The translations under genes and the position numbers were made by a program. This document shows positions 14,472 to 20,824 of a DNA stretch of 22,839 bases, in pieces. This stretch comes from DASYQV01 sp036005125 (GTDB lineage Bacteria; Acidobacteriota; Vicinamibacteria; Vicinamibacterales; UBA2999). Positions within the stretch are counted from its first letter, which is position 1. Every line of letters begins with the position of its first letter. The notes under the pieces are model-generated. The model was not told the DNA's origin. It worked only from the letters and a program-made list of their open reading frames with translations, and did not search any database. The DNA is taken from positions 1 to 22,839 of the forward strand of contig DASYQV010000348.1 of the NCBI GenBank assembly GCA_036005125.1. The letters run 5' to 3'.

Positions 14472-14560
14472 GATTCATGATTCTTGATTCATGATTCATG
14501 ATTGGATTCTTGATTTGGCTCGGATCGACCAATCAAGAATCAAGAATCAAGAATCGAGAA
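14472..14560. repeat. GATTC heptamer inverted array, copy C
   Basis: The left half holds GATTCAT/GATTCTT units, and the right half holds the complementary AATCAAG units (three perfect in tandem). The array fills the gap between the convergent ends of the sugar dehydrogenase and RND pump genes. A long AT-rich stem is possible, so it may act as a bidirectional 3' end element. Confidence 0.85.
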
Positions 14561-14567
14561 TGAGTTA

Positions 14568-17500
14568 TCAACTTGCCAGGGCACCTACCGCGGACGGTGC
14601 CGGCACGATTGCTGCCAGCGCGGGTTCGTCCTCGCTCGCGGCCACGTGCTTCCGGGCGATCAGCACGTAGATCGACGGGACCACGAACAGTGTGAACAGC
14701 GTGCCGACAATCATGCCGCTGACGAGCATGATGCCGATGCTGTTTCGCGCGCCCGCGCCCGGCCCGGTCGCCAGCACGAGTGGAAAGTGGCCGACGACCG
14801 TGGCCGCAGTGGTCATCAGGATCGGCCGCAGTCGCGTTTCGGCAGCCTCGACGACCGCCGCCAGCTTGTCCCTGCCCGCCTCCTGCAGATGGTTGGCGAA
14901 CTCCACGATCAGGATGCCGTTCTTCGAGACGAGGCCCACCAGCGTGATCAGCCCGACCTGGCTGTAGATGTTCAGCGTCGTCAGGCCGAGAAACGAGAAC
15001 ACCAGAGCGCCCGCGATGGCCAGCGGCACCGAGCCTGCCAGGATGATGAACGGATCGCGAAAGCTCTCGAACTGGGCCGACAGGACCAGATAGATCAGGA
15101 TCGCCGAGAGAAGGAACGTCCCCAGGAAACGGCTCCCTTCGGTGCGCAGCTGACGCGATTGCCCCGCGTAGTCGATCGTGAACCCCCGGGGCAGTATGGG
15201 ACGAGCCTCGTCCTCGAGGAACCGGAGCGCGCGATCCAGCGGCACTTGCGGCGGAATCACGCCCTGCACCCTGACCGCGTTGAGCTGCTGGAACTTCTTC
15301 AGCTCGCGCGGCTGCGCGGTCGTGCGCAGCCCCGCGAAGGTCGAGACCGGCACGAGGGCACCGTGAGAGCCCGTGATGTAGATTCCCGAAAGCTGGTCAG
15401 GTGTCAGGCGATCCGCGCGCTTCACCTGCGGGATGACCTTGTAGCTTCGTCCCTGGATGCTGAACCGATTCACGTAATCGCCGCCGAGCAGCGTCGAGAG
15501 ATCCAGACCCGCCTGGCTCAGCGCCACACCCTGCGATCGCAGCTTGTCGCGATCGAACACGACCTCGGCCTGCGGCTGATCGAACTTCAGATCGGCGTCG
15601 GCAAAGATGAAAAGGCCGCTCGTGAACGCCTTCTGCACCAGTTGCTTCGCGATGTCTCCAAGCTGCTGCGGCTCCGCCGCCGACGCGATGACGAGGTCCA
15701 CGGGGAAGTCTCCGCCTCCGGGAAGCGGCGGCGGGGTGATCGGGATGGCGCGGATTCCCGGGATCTTCGAGAGCGGGCCCATCAGCTCGACCAGCAGTTG
15801 CTGTGTGGTCTTCGTTCGCTGGCTCCACGGCTTTGTCACCAATCCCCCGAAGCCGCCCGACGGGAACGTGATCTGGAAGATGCTGTCGGTCTCGGGGAAC
15901 GAGCGGTAGGCGTCGTGAACCTGGGCGGTGAAGAGCTTCGTCTGGTCCACCGTCGAATTGGGGGCCGCTTGAACGATCGAGAAGACGACGCCCTGATCCT
16001 CGGCGGGCGCGAGCTCCCGCTGCGAGAGCAGGTAAAACGGCACCGTCAGCAATGCCACGATCGCCCAGAGCACGAGCACCACCGGCCGATAGCGGAGCGT
16101 GCGTGACAGCGTCCGACCGTAGACACGCCTCACGCCGTCGAAGCGCCGGTTGATCCAACCCGCGAAGCCGCGCCCGGTATCGCCCGTGCGCAGCAGTCGC
16201 GCGCCCATCATCGGCGAGAGCGTCAGCGCGACGACGCCGGAGACGATCACCGCGCCCGCCAGCGTGAACGCGAACTCCCGGAAGAGCGCGCCCGTCAAGC
16301 CGCCCTGGATCCCGACCGGGGCATAGACCGCGGCCAGCGTGATCGTCATGGCAACGATCGGGCCGACCAGCTCCCGTGCGCCATCGATGGCGGCGCGCCC
16401 TGGCGACTTCCCTCCATGCAGATGCCGCTCCACGTTCTCCACCACCACAATCGCATCGTCGACGACGAGCCCGACCGAGAGCACGATTGCCAGCAGCGTG
16501 AGCAGGTTGATCGTGAAGCCGGCGACGAGCATCAGGAAGACAGCGCCAATGAGCGAGATCGGAATGGCAACGATCGGAATGATCACCGACCGCAGGGACC
16601 CGAGGAACAGGAAGATCACGACGACGACGATGAGGAGCGTTTCCGTCAGGGTGCGGAGCACCTCATAGATCGCGTCCTGGATGTACGCGGTCGAGTCGTA
16701 CGGGACGCCGACCTTGATGCCGGCCGGCAACTGCGCCTCGATCTCGGGAATCGCCTGGCGCACCCTGGCGATCACGTCCAGCGAGTTGGCGGTCGGAAGC
16801 ACCCAGACACCCATGAACGTCGCCGTCTGCCCGTTGAAGCGGACCTCCTGCTCGTAGTCCTCGGCGCCGAGCACGACATCGGCCACCTCGCCGAGCCGGA
16901 CCACGACACCGTCCTGCTCCTTCACGACAAGCTGGCGGAACTCCTCGGGCGTGCGGAGGTCGGTATTGGCGACCAGGTTCACTGAAACCATCGATCCCTT
17001 GGTGCGGCCAAGCGCTGACAGGTAGTTGTTGCGCGCGAGCGCGTCCCGCAACGCCGACGCCGAGATGCCGTGCGCCGCCATGCGCTCGGGCTTTATCCAG
17101 ATCCGCATCGCAAACGTACGACCGCCAAGGATGTCGGCGCGCTGTACGCCGCTGATGGCGCTCAGCTTCGGCTGGACGACGCGGGTCAGGTAATCGGTGA
17201 TCTGATTCTGATCGAGCTCGGTCGAGGCAAAGCCGATGTACATCGCCGCGAACTGGTTGTCCGCGGTTTCGAGCTCGATGACCGGCGCCTCGGCCTGTGG
17301 TGGCAGGTTGTTGCGCACCTGCGCCACTTTTGCCTGGATCTGCGTGAGCGCGGCGTTGGTGTCGTAATTGAGCTTCAGGTGCACCGTGATCGTGCTCAAC
17401 GACTGGGCGCTGGACGATTCCATGTAGTCGATGCCGTCGGCGCTCGCGATGACGCGCTCGAGCGGCGTCGTGATGAACCCGCGCACGAGGTCCGCGTTGG

Positions 17501-17660
17501 CCCCGACATAGACCGTCGAGACGCGGACCACCGCAATGTCGCTCCGCGGATACTGCCTGACGCTGAGCGAACGGATCGATTGCAGGCCGGCGATCAGGAT
17601 GACCAGGTTGACGACGATCGCCAGGACCGGCCGTTTGACGAAGAGATCAGTGAACCGCAT
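14568..17660 (-). CDS. RND efflux permease (AcrB/MexB-like, HAE1 type)
   Basis: The product has 1030 aa, the full length for a hydrophobe/amphiphile efflux-1 pump. It sits in the inner membrane and drives drugs or other amphiphiles out with the proton gradient. The N-terminus FTDLFVKRPVLAIVVNLVI is typical. Transmembrane helix 4 has GLVVDDAIVVVENVERH, with the proton-relay pair D401-D402, and GLVSKNGILIVEFA supplies the helix-10 lysine. Periplasmic porter and docking loops lie at about 30-335 and 555-860. The closest style is the MdtB/MdtC or MexF-like group, but the substrate cannot be told. Its ATG overlaps the stop of the membrane fusion protein by one base (TAATG), so the two are translationally coupled. 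It is the last gene of the STAS-OMF-MFP-RND operon. Confidence 0.95.
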   Translation of the reverse strand: MRFTDLFVKRPVLAIVVNLVILIAGLQSIRSLSVRQYPRSDIAVVRVSTVYVGANADLVRGFITTPLERVIASADGIDYMESSSAQSLSTITVHLKLNYDTNAALTQIQAKVAQVRNNLPPQAEAPVIELETADNQFAAMYIGFASTELDQNQITDYLTRVVQPKLSAISGVQRADILGGRTFAMRIWIKPERMAAHGISASALRDALARNNYLSALGRTKGSMVSVNLVANTDLRTPEEFRQLVVKEQDGVVVRLGEVADVVLGAEDYEQEVRFNGQTATFMGVWVLPTANSLDVIARVRQAIPEIEAQLPAGIKVGVPYDSTAYIQDAIYEVLRTLTETLLIVVVVIFLFLGSLRSVIIPIVAIPISLIGAVFLMLVAGFTINLLTLLAIVLSVGLVVDDAIVVVENVERHLHGGKSPGRAAIDGARELVGPIVAMTITLAAVYAPVGIQGGLTGALFREFAFTLAGAVIVSGVVALTLSPMMGARLLRTGDTGRGFAGWINRRFDGVRRVYGRTLSRTLRYRPVVLVLWAIVALLTVPFYLLSQRELAPAEDQGVVFSIVQAAPNSTVDQTKLFTAQVHDAYRSFPETDSIFQITFPSGGFGGLVTKPWSQRTKTTQQLLVELMGPLSKIPGIRAIPITPPPLPGGGDFPVDLVIASAAEPQQLGDIAKQLVQKAFTSGLFIFADADLKFDQPQAEVVFDRDKLRSQGVALSQAGLDLSTLLGGDYVNRFSIQGRSYKVIPQVKRADRLTPDQLSGIYITGSHGALVPVSTFAGLRTTAQPRELKKFQQLNAVRVQGVIPPQVPLDRALRFLEDEARPILPRGFTIDYAGQSRQLRTEGSRFLGTFLLSAILIYLVLSAQFESFRDPFIILAGSVPLAIAGALVFSFLGLTTLNIYSQVGLITLVGLVSKNGILIVEFANHLQEAGRDKLAAVVEAAETRLRPILMTTAATVVGHFPLVLATGPGAGARNSIGIMLVSGMIVGTLFTLFVVPSIYVLIARKHVAASEDEPALAAIVPAPSAVGALAS

Positions 17661-18787
17661 TAGCTGTCCTCGGGCTTCGGCGCCGGGTTGTTGCCGGGCC
17701 GGACCTTGTTGTTCACGAACACCGCGGCGCCGTTGCGGAGCTTGAACACGCCCGAGGTGACCACCTCGTCACCGGGCTTCACGCCCGACACGACCGCCAC
17801 CTGGTCGCCGCGCGAGCCGCCAAGCTTGACGAACTGCTGACGCACGCCTCGATAGGTGCGGCCGTCGGCATCCTTCAGATCGCTGACCACGAAGACCGAA
17901 TCGCCATAGGGCGCGTAACTGATCGAGGACACGGGAACGGTCGTCATCGAGCGGTTCGCGGCAAGGACGACTTCCGCCTGCACGAACATCCCCGGCCGCA
18001 GGCTGCCCTCGCGGTTCGGCAGCGTCGCCTGCACCTGCACGTTGCGCGTCGCTTCGTTGACGATGGAATCGACCGCTGTGATGCGCCCGACGAACTCTCC
18101 ACCCGCGGCATCGCCCAACGTCACGCGGACCGTGCGGCCGAGGCGCATGTTCGGCGTCTCCTGCTGCGGCACGCTGAAGTTCACGTAGATCGGGTGCAGC
18201 GACTGCAGCGCCGCCACGGGGTTCCCGGGAGACAGATATTGTCCGAGGTTGACCTGCCGGATGCCGAGGATGCCCGCGAACGGCGCCCGGATGGTCTTGC
18301 GCGCGATCGTCGCGCGGATCTCGCCGACGCGCGCTTCGGTCTGCTTCTGCTCCGCCGACGCGCGGTCGTACTCCGCCCGCGCAATCGCGCCGTCGGCCAC
18401 GAGCCCCTCCATCCGGGCGAAGTTGAGTCGTGCGAGGTCGCGCTCCGCCTCGGCGGCGGCAAGCTGTGCCTGCTCCTGCCGCGTGTCGAGCTCGACGAGC
18501 ACGTCGCCTTCAACGACCGCCGCGCCAGAGTCGAAGGCAACCCGATCGACGGTGCCCGGCAGATCCGCGCTGACGGTAACGCCCTGTACAGGGGCAATCG
18601 TCCCGATGGCGCTGAGCGATGCGGGCCACGTTTCCTTCTGCGCGACGATCGTCGTCACCGCCTCCGGTGGCGGTTGGAATGCAGCCGCCTGCCCCATGGC
18701 GGCCTGGAATTGCCGGAACTTCACGAAGCCAAGACCGGCGACGATCGCGCCGACCATGGCCAACATCACAATCATCCGTTTCGCCAT
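17660..18787 (-). CDS. RND periplasmic adaptor (membrane fusion protein)
   Basis: The product has 375 aa. It links the inner-membrane pump to the outer-membrane channel. The N-terminal anchor helix is at about 5-24. The lipoyl/hairpin region contains SADLPGTVDRVAFDSGAAVVEGDVLVELD (73-101), a coiled-coil hairpin at about 102-165 and the returning lipoyl half RAPFAGILGIRQVNLGQYL (167-185). The beta-barrel and membrane-proximal domains follow (LRPGMFVQAEVVL; GVKPGDEVVTSGVFKLRNGAAV). This is the HlyD/AcrA-type layout. The start follows a GGGGG run. The stop shares one base with the pump's ATG. The gap to the preceding outer-membrane gene holds a GATTC array. Confidence 0.93.
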   Translation of the reverse strand: MAKRMIVMLAMVGAIVAGLGFVKFRQFQAAMGQAAAFQPPPEAVTTIVAQKETWPASLSAIGTIAPVQGVTVSADLPGTVDRVAFDSGAAVVEGDVLVELDTRQEQAQLAAAEAERDLARLNFARMEGLVADGAIARAEYDRASAEQKQTEARVGEIRATIARKTIRAPFAGILGIRQVNLGQYLSPGNPVAALQSLHPIYVNFSVPQQETPNMRLGRTVRVTLGDAAGGEFVGRITAVDSIVNEATRNVQVQATLPNREGSLRPGMFVQAEVVLAANRSMTTVPVSSISYAPYGDSVFVVSDLKDADGRTYRGVRQQFVKLGGSRGDQVAVVSGVKPGDEVVTSGVFKLRNGAAVFVNNKVRPGNNPAPKPEDS

Positions 18788-18801
18788 TGAACCCCCGTTT
18801 C

Positions 18802-18896
18802 AATTCATGATTCGTGATATTCGTGATTCATGATTCATGATTGGATTTTCGATTCGGGCACGGTCGCGTAAATCAAGAATCAAGAATCGAGAATGA
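18802..18896. repeat. GATTC heptamer inverted array, copy D (inside the efflux operon)
   Basis: On the minus strand, two bases after the outer-membrane gene's stop, GATTCTT units are followed after a GC-rich centre by AATCATG units. A stem of about 18 bp with two mismatches can form. The array ends just before the ribosome binding site of the membrane fusion protein gene and would be part of the operon mRNA. Confidence 0.85.
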
Positions 18897-18897
18897 T

Positions 18898-20304
18898 TCA
18901 GCTCCAGCCGCCGCCGAGCGCCCGATAGAGATGGACGACGGCTGCGAGCTCCTGCCCGCGAAGACGCGCGAGATTGAGCTCGCCCTCGAACAGGTTGCGC
19001 TGGGCGTCGAGGACCTGCAGGTAGCTGTCGATTCCCGCCTGGTACCGCTCGGTCGACAGCCGCGTCGAGGCGCGCAGCGCGTCGACGAGCCTCGCCTGTT
19101 CGATGCGTTGTTCGCCCGTCTTCCGATACTCCGCGAGCGAATCCGACACCTCGCGAAAGGCCGTATAGATCGCGCGCTGGTAGTTGACGACCAGCTCACG
19201 CTGAATGGCTTCGGCAAGCTGGACGTTCGCGCCGGTGCGCCCTGCGTTGAAGATCGGCGCGGCGGCGCCTGCCGTGAACGTCCACGTCCGTGCCGGCGCG
19301 CTGAGCAGATCCGTTAGCGCCCGGCTCTGGCCGCCGAGGAATCCCGTCAGGCTGATGCGCGGAAAGTACTCGGCCTTCGCGGCGCCAATCTGCGCGTTGG
19401 CCGCGATGAGCTCCTGCTCCGCGCGACGGATGTCGGGCCGGCGCTCGAGCAGCGCCGACGGAAGGCCGGCCGGAACCGACGGCGGCGTTTCGAAGGCCTC
19501 GAGCTCCCGTCCCCGAGGCACCTCGCCCGGAAGCTGTCCGACGAGCAGGCTCAACGCGTTCTCCGTCTGCGCCACGTCGCGTTCGAGGCTTGCGATCCGT
19601 CCGGTCGCGGTGTGCAGCAGCTGCTCCGCCTGCCGCACGTCGAGCGCCGATGCGACACCCCGATCGCGGCGCGCCTCGGTGAGCCGCAGGCCCGCGGTGG
19701 CTACCTCGCGCGTGCGATCGGCGATCTGCAGTTCCAGGTCGAGCGCGCGCAGCGCGAGGTACGTGTCCGTCACGTCTGCCACGAGCGTGACGATGACGCC
19801 GCGTCGCGTCTCTTCGGTGGCGAAGTACTGCGCGCGCGCCGACTCGGTCAGCCGGCGCAGACGGCCCCAGACGTCGAGCTCCCATCCCAGGCTGAACCCG
19901 ACCTCCGTGTACGACACGTTGGGGTCCACGTCAGGAGGGATTCCTGGATTGGCGCCGGACCGCGAGATCCGCGTGCTGACGACCGTCGCCGATGCACCGA
20001 CCGAAGGAAACTGCTCCGAGCGATTGATCCGATACACGGCGCGCGCCTGCAACACCCGCTCCGCCGCGATCCGCACGTCGAAGTTCTGCCTGAGCGCGCT
20101 GGTAACCAGTCCCGTCAGCACGTCGTCGCGGAACAATTCCGACCACCGCAGATCGGCAAGCGACGCCGCACCTGCCTCCGAGGCGGAATCCGCGCCGCGA
20201 AACGTGTCGGGTGTCGGGATGACGGGACGCCTGTAGTCCGGTCCCAGCGTGCAGGACGCGGTGACAAGTGTGACGAATGAGACGATCACGAAACGTGTGA
20301 GCAC
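18898..20304 (-). CDS. NodT/OprM-type outer-membrane efflux lipoprotein
   Basis: The product has 468 aa, the outer-membrane channel of the tripartite pump. It starts at a GTG preceded by AAGGA. The signal sequence ends with T-A-S-C18, a likely lipidation Cys, followed by TLGPDYRRP, the usual start of the NodT family. Two outer-membrane efflux repeats with long helices are evident. The characteristic LLERRPDIRRAEQELIAANAQIGAAKAEYFPRISLTG is at about 286-322. The lipobox lacks the usual Leu at -3 (Thr instead), but the downstream context is strong. It lies 19 bases after the STAS gene and upstream of the fusion protein. Confidence 0.93.
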   Translation of the reverse strand: MLTRFVIVSFVTLVTASCTLGPDYRRPVIPTPDTFRGADSASEAGAASLADLRWSELFRDDVLTGLVTSALRQNFDVRIAAERVLQARAVYRINRSEQFPSVGASATVVSTRISRSGANPGIPPDVDPNVSYTEVGFSLGWELDVWGRLRRLTESARAQYFATEETRRGVIVTLVADVTDTYLALRALDLELQIADRTREVATAGLRLTEARRDRGVASALDVRQAEQLLHTATGRIASLERDVAQTENALSLLVGQLPGEVPRGRELEAFETPPSVPAGLPSALLERRPDIRRAEQELIAANAQIGAAKAEYFPRISLTGFLGGQSRALTDLLSAPARTWTFTAGAAAPIFNAGRTGANVQLAEAIQRELVVNYQRAIYTAFREVSDSLAEYRKTGEQRIEQARLVDALRASTRLSTERYQAGIDSYLQVLDAQRNLFEGELNLARLRGQELAAVVHLYRALGGGWS

Positions 20305-20323
20305 GATCTTCCTTGTAGATAAA

Positions 20324-20599
20324 TCAGCAGGACTGCACGATTTCCCGCACTACCTCCCGTACGAGGACGCCGCGCGTGAGAAAGCGAACGCCCGCGCGAT
20401 GCATCCGGGCGAGCTGCTGCTGCACGGCGAGCTCGACCAGACACGCGTCGCTGAGATCGACCCAGATCGATTCGGGGTCATAGCTTTCCATCGCAGCGCG
20501 CCAGCACGCGTCCAGCGCGGCGATCCCATCGGCGGAGAACCGCCCCTCGAGCTTCAATACCAGCCGGTCAGGCGAGCGCGCTTCGGTGATTCGGAACAT
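20324..20599 (-). CDS. STAS-domain-like small protein, first gene of the efflux operon
   Basis: The product has 91 aa. The pattern RLVLKLEGRFSADGIAALDACWRAAM (12-37), SIWVDLSDACLVE (44-56) and GVRFLTRGVLVREVVREI (70-87) matches STAS/anti-sigma antagonist folds. The usual D-S-x-G phospho-site position reads E-L-A-V, so it cannot be phosphorylated on Ser there. It may therefore be a degenerate regulator or an MlaB-like structural adaptor. It is close to the left end of the RND operon, with only 19 bases to the next start and a weak AGGG ribosome binding site. This stretch is the tail of a much longer antisense frame running to 22771, but only this part is protein-like. Its role is unknown; co-transcription suggests a regulatory input to the pump. 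Confidence 0.7.
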   Translation of the reverse strand: MFRITEARSPDRLVLKLEGRFSADGIAALDACWRAAMESYDPESIWVDLSDACLVELAVQQQLARMHRAGVRFLTRGVLVREVVREIVQSC

Positions 20600-20718
20600 G
20601 TGGCCCTGCTCGTGTCGGCCGGAAGGAGAGCGAGCAGCGTGCCGTCGCGGGGCCGGTTGCGAGAAATCTGCCAAGGTACGGTGAGACGGCAACTTACGGT
20701 CGGACCACGACCGCGGAC

Positions 20719-20734
20719 GCCGCCACGGTGCCAA
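20719..20734 (-). promoter_or_regulatory. Candidate sigma-54 promoter for the STAS-efflux operon
   Basis: Minus-strand TTGGCACCGTGGCGGC has GG at -24 and GC at -12 with exactly ten bases between. TGGCAC matches the -24 consensus fully; the -12 part is CGGC instead of TTGC. It would start about 110 bases before the STAS ATG, next to a divergent sigma-54 activator gene. Confidence 0.4.
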
Positions 20735-20780
20735 GGCCTGGCATGCTCGTCGGCTGGCACGCTGCCAGCGCGTTGGCACC
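20727..20780. promoter_or_regulatory. Operator-like outer inverted repeat, GGTGCCAA / TTGGCACC
   Basis: GGTGCCAA (20727-20734) and TTGGCACC (20773-20780) are perfect 8-base complements 38 bases apart, enclosing further TGGCA/TGCCA boxes. It may be a binding site for the divergent activator, or sigma-54 -24 boxes facing outward. Confidence 0.4.
20753..20769 (+). promoter_or_regulatory. 17-bp palindrome, also GG-N10-GC sigma-54-like
   Basis: GCTGGCA-CGC-TGCCAGC is a perfect inverted repeat. Read on the plus strand, TGGCACG-CTGC-CAGC has the GG-N10-GC spacing with a full TGGCACG -24 box and a poor -12 box. It lies 55 bases before the activator start, so it may be an operator for autoregulation. 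Confidence 0.4.
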
Positions 20781-20824
20781 TTTTCGAGGATGCGCACGTC
20801 AAACAATCTGTGACCAGGAGTCCC

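Noticed and set aside
14646..16106. Plus-strand open frame of 486 codons opposite the RND pump
   Set aside because: Its product is Arg/Asp/His-rich with no domain or RBS, the usual mirror of a GC-rich gene.
1139..18896. CRISPR array from the GATTC repeats
   Set aside because: Units are about 7 bases with no unique spacers, and the arrays invert in the middle. No cas gene is present.
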